This document shows, piece after piece, positions 42,480-51,401 of a stretch of DNA of 64,000 bases. The position numbers and the translations under genes were made by a program. The DNA is from JALYGJ01 sp036558545. GTDB taxonomy: Bacteria > Chloroflexota > Limnocylindria > Limnocylindrales > CSP1-4. Every line of letters starts with the position of its first letter. Position 1 is the stretch's first letter. Under the pieces are notes generated by a model. The model had not been told where the DNA came from. It was given only the letters and a program-made list of their open reading frames with translations, and did not search any database. The DNA lies in NCBI GenBank assembly GCA_036558545.1, contig DATBFJ010000074.1, positions 27,441 to 91,440 of the forward strand. The letters run 5' to 3'.

Positions 42480-43418
42480 ATGGCTAAGCGACGTCGCACG
42501 GTCACCCGCAGTCATACGGGTCAATCGACTGCGTATCGGCCGGGTTTCTCGCGGGGCAATGCCGGACCTGCCGGCCGCGGCCAGATGAAGCCTCCGTCGG
42601 AGCGTCGCAACAACACGCTGTGGTGGATTGGCGGGGCCGCGGTAATCGCACTGGTGTTGGCCGTGCTGGTCTACATCTATGCGTTCCCAGGTGGTGGCAC
42701 GGGAAGCTCGCCGTCACCTTCCGAGTTCGCACATCCCTTCAGGTCGCCCGGGCCGACAGTCAACACCGCGCTCCTGCACCCGCCGGTCGCCACCCCGATG
42801 GCCAGCCCCCTTGCTGCACCGGCCGGCGACGGCACGACCGCAACCCTGCACACGGACCTCGGTGATATCACCTTCGTCGTCTACAACCAGTCGGCACCTG
42901 TTGCGTCCGAGAACTTCATCAACCTGGCGAACGCAGGCTTCTACAACAACCTGACGTTCCACCGCATCGTGCCGGACTTCGTGATCCAGGGCGGTGATCC
43001 GAACGGTGATGGCAGCGGCGGCCCTCCGTACGGCAGCATCCAGGACGAGCCCGTCGTGGGTGACTACACGCGGGGAACAGTTGCCATGGCACGAACATCG
43101 CAGCCGAATTCGGCGGGATCCCAGTTCTTCATCGTCCTGGACGATTCCGTCGCGGACAGCCTGCCCAAATCCGGCGGCTACGTCATCTTTGGCAAGGTCA
43201 TTTCAGGCATGGACGTCGTCGATCAGATTGCCCTCACGCCAAACTCAGGGGACGCGAACGGCAACCAGGCCCTCGATCCGACATACATCAACACGGTGAC
43301 GATCGTTCCGGGCACAAGCCCAACTGCAGCGCCAGTCGCGAGCCCGTCGACCCAGCCCGGCGCTTCTCCGTCGGCTGCCGCGAGCACATCTCCGCAGGTG
43401 ACCCAAAGCCCTTCCTGA
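42480..43418 (+). CDS. Membrane-anchored cyclophilin-type peptidyl-prolyl cis-trans isomerase
   Basis: A 312-residue protein. A basic cytoplasmic N-terminus (KRRRTVTRS) precedes one transmembrane helix (about 47-66), a Ser/Pro/Ala linker, and a cyclophilin domain outside the membrane (about 120-275): FHRIVPDFVIQGGDP with the catalytic Arg, and NSAGSQFFIVL. A Pro/Ser/Ala/Thr tail ends it. Acts as an extracytoplasmic folding catalyst. Starts nine bases after hisA. Confidence 0.9.
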   Translation: MAKRRRTVTRSHTGQSTAYRPGFSRGNAGPAGRGQMKPPSERRNNTLWWIGGAAVIALVLAVLVYIYAFPGGGTGSSPSPSEFAHPFRSPGPTVNTALLHPPVATPMASPLAAPAGDGTTATLHTDLGDITFVVYNQSAPVASENFINLANAGFYNNLTFHRIVPDFVIQGGDPNGDGSGGPPYGSIQDEPVVGDYTRGTVAMARTSQPNSAGSQFFIVLDDSVADSLPKSGGYVIFGKVISGMDVVDQIALTPNSGDANGNQALDPTYINTVTIVPGTSPTAAPVASPSTQPGASPSAAASTSPQVTQSPS

Positions 43419-43461
43419 GAGTCCGCTGAAAGGCCGACATTACAAGTTCAGGAATATTAAC

Positions 43462-43666
43462 TATGCACTCTGCATAACCCCTTGAGTCGCCGCAAGGGGT
43501 CAGGTAGACTACCAACTGGATGTCGCACTCGTGCGACATGTGCTGCCCCAGGCGCAAGGTCATGGGTAGGTTGGGTTAGGGTAGCCGGTGCAGCCGGCGT
43601 GATAGATGCCCTTGTGGCGTGGCAGGGTCAGGCGGCTTAGGTCGCCGGTTCGGCCGGGACAGTGCA
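43462..43666 (+). ncRNA. Candidate structured non-coding RNA / leader region
   Basis: About 320 bases without a gene contain a dense series of perfect hairpins: TATGCA-CTC-TGCATA (43462-43476), ACCCCTTG...CAAGGGGT (43477-43500), ATGTCGCAC-TC-GTGCGACAT (43520-43539), and small CCGG-loop-CCGG helices further on, ending at a strong terminator. This suits a small RNA. It does not show recognisable RNase P, SRP or tmRNA core motifs. Boundaries and strand are uncertain. Confidence 0.35.
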
Positions 43667-43697
43667 AGAGGCCCCGTCGTTTACGACGGGGCCTCTT
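43666..43697. terminator. Strong bidirectional intrinsic terminator
   Basis: AAGAGGCCCCGTCG (43666-43679) and CGACGGGGCCTCTT (43684-43697) form a perfect 14-bp stem with a TTTA loop. It sits between convergent genes (cyclophilin on plus, kinase on minus) and ends in A/T pairs on both sides, so it can stop both transcripts. Confidence 0.85.
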
Positions 43698-43739
43698 CGT
43701 ATGCCTTGAGGATCGTTCCAGGCCCGGTCGCCCAAGTGC

Positions 43740-44768
43740 CTACCGGTCCATGAGGTCGCGATCCCAGGCTCGCAACTGGCCGCGCACACGATCGGCGGTG
43801 GCTCGGGCAGGCGGCGGGGTGAGGCCGCGGCGCGATAGCTCGTCAAGAGCCAGGAGCACCGCGCCGGCGACGGGCGGGGCATCGAGTTTGATCGTGATCG
43901 CACGTGGCGCGACGCGGGTAATACCGGCTTCGAGACGCGCGTAGAAGCTCGCGTCGGTGTTGCGGAAGACGCCGCCGGCGAGCACTACCTCGACTTCGAG
44001 CCGAGTCATGTGCAGCCGGCGGATGAGCGATCCCGCCATCGCGGCCAGCTCGTCTGCCAGGCGATCGATGATCGCGCGCGCTGCGGCATCGCCGGCGGCG
44101 GCTTCGGCGAAGACGAGCGGTGCGAGATCGTTGACCCGGCTTTCCGGGATTCGCTCGAAGTAGAAGGCGCGTGTCATCGCCGCCGGCGACTTGACCCCAA
44201 AGAACTGTGGCACGGACCTCTCGAGCGACGTCCGCGGGGCACGGCCGTCACTGCCCCGCACGGCGGCGTTGATCGCCTCTCTGCCAATTCCGCCGCCGCC
44301 GCCCCAGTCGCCCGCGTACTCGCCTACTCCCGGAAAGCGGTCACGTTTGCCGCTCGGGCTGATGGCACCTGCGTTGATCCCCTGGCCGCAGACGAGACCA
44401 ACGCCCCAGCCTTCGGACGAACCGGCACGCAACGCGCCGAACGTGTCGTTCAATACCGTCAGGTCGCGGCCCAATCGGAGAGCCCCAATCGCGCGCTCGA
44501 GGAGTCGAACGTCTTCTGGGTAGTCGGCGCCTGCGACTGTCGCCACGATGAGCTCGGGCAGCGCGCCCGGATGTGCCGCCGTCTCGATTTGCGCGGCAAG
44601 CTTTGCGAGACGTTCCATCCCGGTCTCAAGGCCGACGGCCTGATGAGAAACAGACGGTCCACGCACCGCGGCAAGTACCGTCCCGCTCGAATCTGCGAGG
44701 CACAGGTCGACCTTTGAGTTGCCGCCGTCGATGCCCAGAACGAGTTGCGCTGCTTTTGTCGCGGTCAC
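43740..44768 (-). CDS. BadF/BadG/BcrA-family ATPase, N-acetylglucosamine-kinase-like
   Basis: A 342-residue ASKHA-fold kinase. Phosphate-1 motif LGIDGGNSKVDLCLAD, VLNDTFGAL (acidic residue), CGQGINAGAI and VLAGGVFRNTD (adenosine motif) match the NagK-like branch of the BadF family. It is the last gene of a sugar-uptake operon: GntR, SBP, two permeases, deacetylase, kinase. The GTG at 44768 gives a GTGA overlap with the deacetylase stop; another GTG lies six codons upstream. It most likely phosphorylates an imported amino sugar or disaccharide. Confidence 0.85.
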   Translation of the reverse strand: MTATKAAQLVLGIDGGNSKVDLCLADSSGTVLAAVRGPSVSHQAVGLETGMERLAKLAAQIETAAHPGALPELIVATVAGADYPEDVRLLERAIGALRLGRDLTVLNDTFGALRAGSSEGWGVGLVCGQGINAGAISPSGKRDRFPGVGEYAGDWGGGGGIGREAINAAVRGSDGRAPRTSLERSVPQFFGVKSPAAMTRAFYFERIPESRVNDLAPLVFAEAAAGDAAARAIIDRLADELAAMAGSLIRRLHMTRLEVEVVLAGGVFRNTDASFYARLEAGITRVAPRAITIKLDAPPVAGAVLLALDELSRRGLTPPPARATADRVRGQLRAWDRDLMDR

Positions 44769-45397
44769 CCTGGTCCGTGGTCCCACGCGGCACGTGTCGG
44801 CACGCTGGGCAGGTTATCGACTGTTACGAATTCGACGTCGTGGCCCCTCAGCTCGTCCACGATCAGCGGCAAGGCCTTGGGATTCGGCGACGGCCAACCG
44901 TGCATCAGGATGATCGCGCCGTCGCCGTGCGCCAGGACGCCGTCGATGACGCGGCGCGCGACGCCCCGGGCGCCGCGCGCCGCCCAGTCGTGTGAGTCCA
45001 CGTTCCAGCCGATGTTGCGGTAGCCAAGTGACGTCAGCTGATCGAGCACGACCGTGCCACTGTCGATCGCTCCGAACGGACATCGAAACCATGGCCGCGG
45101 ATCCGCCCCGGTGATGTCGATGATTGCCCTCGTTGCCGACTGCACGTCGGAGCGCAGGCCGCGACGCGAGAGCATCGGCATGCGCGCATGGAAATGAGAG
45201 TGACAGCCCACCAGGTGACCCGCCGCTGCTGCCTCTCTTGCCAGGCTGGGATATGCCTGAGCCCAGCGGCCCTGGATGAATGCCGTGGCTCGAACGTTCC
45301 TTTCCGCAAGCGTGGACAGGATCTCCTCTGTAACTCCAGCGCGAGTGGGTCGGTCGGGATGCTCGATGTCGAGGGTCAAAGCGACGCGGAAAGCCAT
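44765..45397 (-). CDS. NodB-type polysaccharide/oligosaccharide deacetylase, cytoplasmic
   Basis: A 210-residue carbohydrate esterase 4 fold protein. Motif 1 Asp10 (LTLDIEHPD), metal-binding H66-S-x-x-H70 in CHSHFHARM, motif 3 FRCPFG (R105) and the final LMH (H166) are present. There is no signal peptide or membrane anchor, so it acts inside the cell, unlike peptidoglycan deacetylases. It lies two bases after the second permease and is translationally coupled to the kinase gene. An imported N-acetylated oligosaccharide is the likely substrate. Confidence 0.88.
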   Translation of the reverse strand: MAFRVALTLDIEHPDRPTRAGVTEEILSTLAERNVRATAFIQGRWAQAYPSLAREAAAAGHLVGCHSHFHARMPMLSRRGLRSDVQSATRAIIDITGADPRPWFRCPFGAIDSGTVVLDQLTSLGYRNIGWNVDSHDWAARGARGVARRVIDGVLAHGDGAIILMHGWPSPNPKALPLIVDELRGHDVEFVTVDNLPSVPTRAAWDHGPG

Positions 45398-45399
45398 CG

Positions 45400-46530
45400 C
45401 TAGCGTTCGACGCCGGTGATCACGACGCCCCGGGTGAACACGCGCTGGAAAACGATGTACACGATGACGGGAATGACAAGAGTCATCAACGTTCCAGCCT
45501 GGAGCAGTGAGGGCTCGCGCGAGTGAATCCCATTGAAGCGCTGCAGGCCGACCGCGAGTGGCTGCAACTCGGGTTGCGTCGTGAGGTAGATCAACGGCTC
45601 GAAGAAGTTGTTCCACGAGTAGACGAAGTGGAAGATCCCGACGGCGATGATCACCGGCCACGACTGGGGGATGATCACGGAGATCAACGTCCGGAACGGG
45701 CCCGCCCCGTCGAGCGCCGCGGCCTCGTCCATCTCGCGCGGGATGGTCATGAAGTACTGGCGCATCAAAAAGACGTCGTAGGCATTGGCGAAGAAGGTTG
45801 GCAAGAGCAATGGCAGCCACGCGATGGCCGCATTCGGCGAGCCGATCACCCCGAGCTGGCGCCACACGACGTACGTCGGGATCGTGGTCACGACTGCCGG
45901 CAGAAAGATCGTCGAGAGCAGCAGCAGGAACAGCAGGTTGCGGCCGGGAAAGCGGAAACGTGCGAAGCCGTAGGCGACGAGCGTGCACGACAGCAGCACG
46001 CCGATCATTCCGACCACGGCAATCACGACCGTGTTGAACAGCAGCCGCGGGTACTCCAGCAGGTCCCATACCTCTGAGAAATTCTCGAAGTGCGGCGCGA
46101 ACGTGAAGGAACGGGTCAGTGCGCGCCATGATCCCTGCCATGTGATTGGTGGGGCCGTGGGATCGGCAGGGTCGACGAACGTGCTCGACGTGCGCCCGGG
46201 CTGAAGCAAAGCGAGCGACAGTGTCTGGCCGTTGATCGGCACCTGGTAGACGTTGAGCGTCCGCCCGTTGTAGTCGAACGTCACCGGATCAGCGGGCCAG
46301 AGCGGGGCGCCCGGCTGAGTGATCTGGTCGCGCGACTTGAGCGACAGCGATGCCGACTGGATCATCGGCGCGAGGAACGCCGCAACGAGACACGTGACGA
46401 TCAGCGTCAAGAGGAACGAGCGGCCGGTGTTGCGCAGTCGCGGGATGAGCGGCCGCGAGCGCTTCGTTGGCTTGACCACTTCCTCGCCGAGGTCGCGTTC
46501 AGCAGCGACTGTCGCGTCTGCCGCGGTCAC
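45400..46530 (-). CDS. Carbohydrate ABC transporter permease, MalG/UgpE family
   Basis: A 376-residue inner-membrane permease. Helix 1 is near 38-58; a periplasmic insertion of about 100 residues follows (LWPADPVTFDYNGRTLNVY...) before the five-helix core. The coupling EAA loop reads EAAALDGAGPFRTLI. The large insertion is longer than in MalG. The GTG start overlaps the first permease gene (GTGA). Confidence 0.92.
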   Translation of the reverse strand: MTAADATVAAERDLGEEVVKPTKRSRPLIPRLRNTGRSFLLTLIVTCLVAAFLAPMIQSASLSLKSRDQITQPGAPLWPADPVTFDYNGRTLNVYQVPINGQTLSLALLQPGRTSSTFVDPADPTAPPITWQGSWRALTRSFTFAPHFENFSEVWDLLEYPRLLFNTVVIAVVGMIGVLLSCTLVAYGFARFRFPGRNLLFLLLLSTIFLPAVVTTIPTYVVWRQLGVIGSPNAAIAWLPLLLPTFFANAYDVFLMRQYFMTIPREMDEAAALDGAGPFRTLISVIIPQSWPVIIAVGIFHFVYSWNNFFEPLIYLTTQPELQPLAVGLQRFNGIHSREPSLLQAGTLMTLVIPVIVYIVFQRVFTRGVVITGVER

Positions 46531-47492
46531 GAGTTCCGATCTCCCGCGTAGTAGACCCAGCGCCGAGCGCTCGCGAAGAGCGCCAGGGTGAGCACCAGAG
46601 TGATGACGAAGAGCATCCAGGCGAGCGTCGCGCCGTACGACATGCGCTGGAAGGTGAAGAAGCTCTTATAGATGTAAAGGTTGAAGAAATAAGTCGAGCC
46701 GCCGGGCTCGCCGGTGCCGTTTTTGAGCACGAACGGCACGAGAAAGTACTGCATCACCTCAACGAGGCCCAGCGTCAGCGAATAGAAGATGACCGGCGAC
46801 ATCAGGGGCAGCGTCACGTGGCGCATCTGGCCCCACCAGCCGGCGCCGTCGATCTTGGCCGCGTCGTACAGCTCCGTTGGAACGTTCTGTAACCCGGCAA
46901 GATTGATGATCACGGCACCGCCGATGCCCCACACGCCGACAAGCACGAGGCCCGGATAGATCCATGTCGGATCGTTCAGCCAATCAGGCGGATTCGCCCA
47001 GCCGAGTGCACGCAATCCTTCGTTGAGCCAGCCCGTCTCCGGTGACAGCGTGTTCTGCCAGATCAGCACCCCGGCAACGAAGGGGATCACATATGGCAGG
47101 AAGATCAGGATCCTGAACAGGCTCGAGCCGCGCAGGCTGGGACTGTTGAGGATGACCGCGACCATGAAGGGCACGATGAGGGTCATCGGCAGCCAGAACG
47201 CTGCAAACGTGAAGGTCACCTCCAGGGACGCCCATACCTGAGGATCGGCGAGCATGTCCTGGTAGTTCTTCAGACCCACGAAGGCCAACGGCGCGGACGT
47301 AGCGAGGCTGAAGTTCGTGAACGACAAACCCAGAGTCGCCAGCGTCGGCAACATCGTGAAAAGCACGAATCCGATGATCCAGGGCGATATGAAGATGAAG
47401 CCCCAGAGCGCCTCGCGGCGCTCAAGGGGCTTCATCTTTCTCCTACGAGGAACGAAGACGCGAGCGCGCTGAGCGATCGTCAGACCGGACAT
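46527..47492 (-). CDS. Carbohydrate ABC transporter permease, MalF/UgpA family
   Basis: A 321-residue permease with six predicted helices. The EAA loop is YDAAKIDGAGWWGQMRHVTL. It starts with ATG 40 bases after the substrate-binding gene and pairs with the downstream MalG-type permease. No ATPase gene is in the operon, so a shared MsiK/UgpC-type ATPase encoded elsewhere must power it. Confidence 0.92.
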   Translation of the reverse strand: MSGLTIAQRARVFVPRRRKMKPLERREALWGFIFISPWIIGFVLFTMLPTLATLGLSFTNFSLATSAPLAFVGLKNYQDMLADPQVWASLEVTFTFAAFWLPMTLIVPFMVAVILNSPSLRGSSLFRILIFLPYVIPFVAGVLIWQNTLSPETGWLNEGLRALGWANPPDWLNDPTWIYPGLVLVGVWGIGGAVIINLAGLQNVPTELYDAAKIDGAGWWGQMRHVTLPLMSPVIFYSLTLGLVEVMQYFLVPFVLKNGTGEPGGSTYFFNLYIYKSFFTFQRMSYGATLAWMLFVITLVLTLALFASARRWVYYAGDRNS

Positions 47493-47532
47493 TTCGAGCT
47501 CTGTTCCGCCTCGTACGTTCTACCTGGCTTGA

Positions 47533-49164
47533 CTACTTGTCCCAGATGGCCTGCAGGTCCGCCTGCATTTGGGTGATCTGCGAGTCCAGATCGAGGCCCT
47601 GCGTTGTGTCCCAACGAGTCGCGTACGTGTTGATAGCGCTGAGCGACTCGTTGTACGTGTTCTCGCCCGACTTGTTGAAGGGCAGCGGCGACTCGAAGTT
47701 GGGCACGTCTGCGTGGTCGATACCGTCCAGGAAGACTTGCCAGTCGGTCGGGTTCTGGAGCGTGCCGAAGCTGTCCTCCAGCTGCTGGAAGAAGGCATCG
47801 CGCAGGTCTTCCTTGGCCGGCATGGCGCCGTAGGTCGTGGTCAGTGCCTGAGCGGCCGGACCGAGCAGGTACTGAAGGACCGTGAACGCCGCGTCCGGAT
47901 TCGCCGTGTCCTTCCAGATGCGGAAGGTGTCGGCGTTGAACGCCGCCGTCTGGGTCCCGTTGTACGCCGGAACGGCGGCCACATTCCAGTTGTCGCCCGC
48001 GCTGGTCATGCAGTACGTGGACCACAGGAAGTTTTCGGCCATGGCGACCTTGCCGTTACAGAACGGGACGCCATCCGGGTTCCACGAGACCTGGTCGTTG
48101 AAGCGAGGTCCATCCACGATGAAGTGGTCGGTCCACATGCCGTTGTAGTACCACTTCCAGGCGGTGGCCCACTGCGGCGGGATCTGGGCTGTGCCGTCGG
48201 GCGCAACCAGCGATCCGGCGCCCCAGTATGCGCCGAGACCTCGCAGGTCATCGCGCTGGGGCTCGAAGCCGTATTGCGCGATGTTGGTCGGATCGAAGCC
48301 GGACTGGGTTGCGTCGTTGTTATTCGTGTCAACCGTCAGCAGCATCGCGATGATGCGCGCTGTGTCGTAGTCCCACGGCACAGCCGTGCCCTCCGACACG
48401 TTCAGTGCCGCGGCCGCGGGGCCGATGGCCACGTACTGGTCGCCGTACTTGTGCGGTGGCTCGTTGATGCCGATCTCCTGGAACGCGCCCACCTGGTAGA
48501 AGAGCGCGGACGGATAGATCGCGAAGGGCAAGCCTTCCTGGGCATTGCCGACCTTGAAGTAGTCGACCGCTGAGCTCTCCCATTGGCTTGTGTCGAAGCC
48601 CGTGGAATCGATCAACGGCTGCAGGTCGAGCCAATGCCCGGAAAAGGCGTTGGCGCCGCCGAAGCCCACCGGTCCGATGATGTCGGGCGGATTGCCGCCC
48701 GCGATCTCCGTGGCCAGAGTGTCATACGCCTGCGCGTACAGGACGAACTCACCCTCGATCTGGATGTCGCTGTGGGCCTTGTTGAAGTCCTCGATGACCT
48801 TCTTCTCGACCTTGACCTGGGTCGGATCGTCTCCCGTGCCAAGACAGCAATACCAGCGGACCAACTTCACGCCTGGCGCGACCGATTCAGGGGCGACGAT
48901 GACAGGGGTTGGCGGTGGTGTCCCCGACGCCTCTGCCGTTGCCTCTTCGCTGGGTGGCGGTTCGGTCGCCTCCGACGACGGCTGATTGGTCCCCGGGCTG
49001 ACCGACGCCGGAGGCGCCGTCACGGGCGCAACACTTGCCGGCTGGCTGGCGGCCGCAGTCTGGCCTGCCGCCGTGGGCGCGGGCGTCGACGTGTTGCCGG
49101 CGCAGGCCGCCAATATGACCAAGATGACTGCCCAAACGGACAATCGGAGCCATGACCTGTTCAA
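47533..49164 (-). CDS. Carbohydrate ABC transporter substrate-binding lipoprotein
   Basis: A 543-residue family 1 solute-binding protein. The signal peptide ends in lipobox ILAAC, followed by an Ala/Pro/Thr/Glu linker to about residue 85. The mature domain contains EKKVIEDFNKAHSDIQIEGEF and GGNPPDIIG, typical of sugar-binding lipoproteins, and LLGPAAQALTTTYGAMPA near the end. TTG start with a perfect AGGAGG ribosome site; its first codon overlaps the GntR stop (TTGA). Ligand not deducible from sequence alone. Confidence 0.92.
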   Translation of the reverse strand: MNRSWLRLSVWAVILVILAACAGNTSTPAPTAAGQTAAASQPASVAPVTAPPASVSPGTNQPSSEATEPPPSEEATAEASGTPPPTPVIVAPESVAPGVKLVRWYCCLGTGDDPTQVKVEKKVIEDFNKAHSDIQIEGEFVLYAQAYDTLATEIAGGNPPDIIGPVGFGGANAFSGHWLDLQPLIDSTGFDTSQWESSAVDYFKVGNAQEGLPFAIYPSALFYQVGAFQEIGINEPPHKYGDQYVAIGPAAAALNVSEGTAVPWDYDTARIIAMLLTVDTNNNDATQSGFDPTNIAQYGFEPQRDDLRGLGAYWGAGSLVAPDGTAQIPPQWATAWKWYYNGMWTDHFIVDGPRFNDQVSWNPDGVPFCNGKVAMAENFLWSTYCMTSAGDNWNVAAVPAYNGTQTAAFNADTFRIWKDTANPDAAFTVLQYLLGPAAQALTTTYGAMPAKEDLRDAFFQQLEDSFGTLQNPTDWQVFLDGIDHADVPNFESPLPFNKSGENTYNESLSAINTYATRWDTTQGLDLDSQITQMQADLQAIWDK

Positions 49165-49997
49165 TGCACTCCTCCTCCTTGTGTGCTTGAAGCGGATGCA
49201 ACGGCTGTGCTCGTCGTGTTTGGCCTCCCTTCCGGCCGCGGCCGGCGCTGATCAGTGTTGACGCGAACGGTTCGTTCGATGAAGTAACGGGACCTGTCGC
49301 CTCGCACGAAAGTGCGCGAGAACTCGACAGGGATCCCTTCGTCAGAGAAAGAAGTGCCCTCGACAAGCAGGGCGGGTGTTCGCGGCTTCAGGCCGAGCAG
49401 GACGGCTTCGCGCGAGCGCAACACGACCGGCTCGAACGTTTCGCGCGAGCGCGCTACACGGGTGTCGTAGCGGTCGCTCAGCAACCTGTACAGGGAGCTC
49501 GACTCGAGGTTCGAATTGAGCAGGCCGGGGAAGCGTTCGGCGGGCAGATACGCCTGCTCCAGCAGAAAAGGATCCCCATCGGCCACGCGCAGTCGTTCGA
49601 CGAACAGCGTTGGCGAGCCTGGCTCAATATCGAGCTCGGCTGCGACTCGCTCGCTGGCAGTCTCCGGTCGAGCGGCAATCAGCCGGGTGTGCGGGCTCAG
49701 GCCGCGGCGCTGCATCTCCTCGCTGAACGACAGCGGCTCGTCAAGGTCGCGGTCGATGCGAGATGCAAGAACGAAGGTTCCGCGGCCGCGCGCGCGCTCG
49801 ATGCGTTGCTCACGTGCCAGCTCGTCGAGCGCGCGCCTGACCGTGATCAGGCTCACGCCATATGTCCGCGCGAGCTCACGCTCCGGTGGCACCTGGTGGC
49901 CAGCCGGCCAGCGGCCATCGTCGATCATTCCGCGCAGGTCGAGATAGACCTGGTGGTAATACGGGATTGGCCCGAGCTCAAGCCGGAACCGAGCCAC
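49161..49997 (-). CDS. GntR/HutC-family transcriptional regulator with UTRA ligand domain
   Basis: A 278-residue repressor. The N-terminal winged helix (PIPYYHQVYLDLRGMI, PPERELARTYGVSLITVRRAL, RGRGTFV) is followed by a UTRA domain (SFSEEMQRRGLSP, LFVERLRVADGDPFLLEQ, EFSRTFVRGDRSRYF). UTRA binds sugar phosphates, often GlcN-6-P or trehalose-6-P, fitting an amino-sugar or glycoside pathway. First gene of the ABC/deacetylase/kinase operon and divergent from the GH4 gene. A perfect palindrome lies in the intergenic region. Confidence 0.9.
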   Translation of the reverse strand: MARFRLELGPIPYYHQVYLDLRGMIDDGRWPAGHQVPPERELARTYGVSLITVRRALDELAREQRIERARGRGTFVLASRIDRDLDEPLSFSEEMQRRGLSPHTRLIAARPETASERVAAELDIEPGSPTLFVERLRVADGDPFLLEQAYLPAERFPGLLNSNLESSSLYRLLSDRYDTRVARSRETFEPVVLRSREAVLLGLKPRTPALLVEGTSFSDEGIPVEFSRTFVRGDRSRYFIERTVRVNTDQRRPRPEGRPNTTSTAVASASSTQGGGVH

Positions 49998-50061
49998 ACG
50001 CCTCCTCCATCGCGAGCGGTCCGTCCTGCACGGTCAAAGGACTTGACCGCGATTGATCATA

Positions 50062-50073
50062 TGCTTATAAGCA
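50062..50073. promoter_or_regulatory. Candidate GntR operator, 12-bp palindrome
   Basis: TGCTTATAAGCA is a perfect inverted repeat 65 bases upstream of the GntR gene start and 42 bases upstream of the GH4 start. It is AT-rich in an otherwise GC-rich gap and overlaps the most promoter-like sequence there, as expected for a repressor site controlling both directions. Confidence 0.5.
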
Positions 50074-50114
50074 ACCCAGCACACTGTTGTCAAGGCGTTA
50101 ACGTCGGGGAGCTG

Positions 50115-51401
50115 ATGGGAACCAAGATCGCGGTCGTTGGCGGTGGCAGCACGTATACCCCTGAACTCGTCGACGGCATCGCGCGGCGCTCGACACGACT
50201 GACCGCGGACGAGCTCGCATTGTTCGATATAGATCCAAGTCGACTCGAGGTCGTGGGCGGGCTGGCCGACCGCATGCTGCGCAGGGGCGGATGGTCGGGC
50301 AAGCTGAACGTCACAACTAATCGAGATGAGGCCCTCGAGGGCGCCGATTTCGTGCTGATTCAGCTGCGCGTGGGTGGCCAGCAGGCCAGGCTCGTCGACG
50401 AAACGCTGCCCAACGAGTTCGGCACCATCGGGCAGGAGACGACTGGGCCGGGTGGCTTTGCGAAGGCCCTGCGGACAGTGCCGGTGTTGCTCGAGATCGC
50501 AGAGCAAGTCGCTCGACGGTCGGCGACCGACGCGTGGATCGTCGATTTCACGAACCCAGTCGGGATCGCCACGCGCGCCCTGCTCGACGACGGCCACCGG
50601 GCGATCGGGCTGTGCAACGTGGCAATCGGGCTGCAGCGTCGTTTCGCCGAGAAGTTCGAGGTTTCTCCAGACGATGTGCAGCTCGAGCACGTAGGCCTGA
50701 ACCATCTGTCGTGGGAACGAAAGATCCTGGTTAATGGCGTCGATAGGCTTCCCGAGTTGGTCGATTCGGACGCCGCAGGCCTTGCGGAGATGGTCGGTGC
50801 GCCTGCCGCCGCGGTTGTGGCTCTGCGCGCCGTGCCGTCTTACTACCTGCGCTACTACTACTCGACCGACGAGGTGCTGCGCGAGCAGCGCGACGGCCAT
50901 CATCGCGCGCAGGAGGTCATGCAGATCGAGCACGACCTCCTGGAGCTCTATCGCGACCCCAGGCTCGACACGAAACCCGAGCTGCTCGATCACCGCGGCG
51001 GTGCGTTCTACTCGGAGGCGGCCGCGCAGCTGATCGCGTCGCTGCACGACGGCCAGGGCGATATCCAGGTCGTCGACACGTACAACCGCGGGGCGTTGCC
51101 GGACCTGCCCGATGACGTCGTCGTGGAGGTGCCTGCTCGCATCACCCGCGAGGGCGCTATCCCGCTGCCACTTGCCCCACTCGCGCCGGATATGCACGGC
51201 CTGGTGGAAGCCGCGCGCGGCTACGAGGAGCTGACGATCAAAGCGGCAAAGTCAGGCGACCGGGGCGATGCGCTGCGCGCGCTAGCGGCAAACCCGCTCG
51301 TGCCGGACTGGTCTACGGCCGAGCAGCTCCTCGATGCGCTGCTCGCCGCCAATCAAGCGTACTTGCCGCGCTTCTTTGGGGCACAGACCGTCAATTTGTG
51401 A
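50115..51401 (+). CDS. Glycoside hydrolase family 4, 6-phospho-beta-glucosidase-like
   Basis: A 428-residue NAD- and Mn-dependent hydrolase. Dinucleotide-binding KIAVVGGGSTYTPELVDGI, FTNPVGIATRAL, metal-ligand GLCNVAIGLQ (Cys) and LEHVGLNHLSW match the CelF/ChbF-type branch of GH4. These enzymes cleave 6-phosphorylated disaccharides by redox-assisted elimination. It is divergent from the GntR/ABC/deacetylase/kinase operon. ATG at 50115 follows GGGGAGC. With no PTS gene here, substrate phosphorylation would have to come from the BadF-type kinase. Confidence 0.92.
   Translation: MGTKIAVVGGGSTYTPELVDGIARRSTRLTADELALFDIDPSRLEVVGGLADRMLRRGGWSGKLNVTTNRDEALEGADFVLIQLRVGGQQARLVDETLPNEFGTIGQETTGPGGFAKALRTVPVLLEIAEQVARRSATDAWIVDFTNPVGIATRALLDDGHRAIGLCNVAIGLQRRFAEKFEVSPDDVQLEHVGLNHLSWERKILVNGVDRLPELVDSDAAGLAEMVGAPAAAVVALRAVPSYYLRYYYSTDEVLREQRDGHHRAQEVMQIEHDLLELYRDPRLDTKPELLDHRGGAFYSEAAAQLIASLHDGQGDIQVVDTYNRGALPDLPDDVVVEVPARITREGAIPLPLAPLAPDMHGLVEAARGYEELTIKAAKSGDRGDALRALAANPLVPDWSTAEQLLDALLAANQAYLPRFFGAQTVNL

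Noticed and set aside
43419..43740. tmRNA, RNase P RNA or SRP RNA in the gene-free region
   Set aside because: No tag-coding segment, no RNase P core (GAGGAAAGTCC) and no SRP GGAAG tetraloop helix were found.
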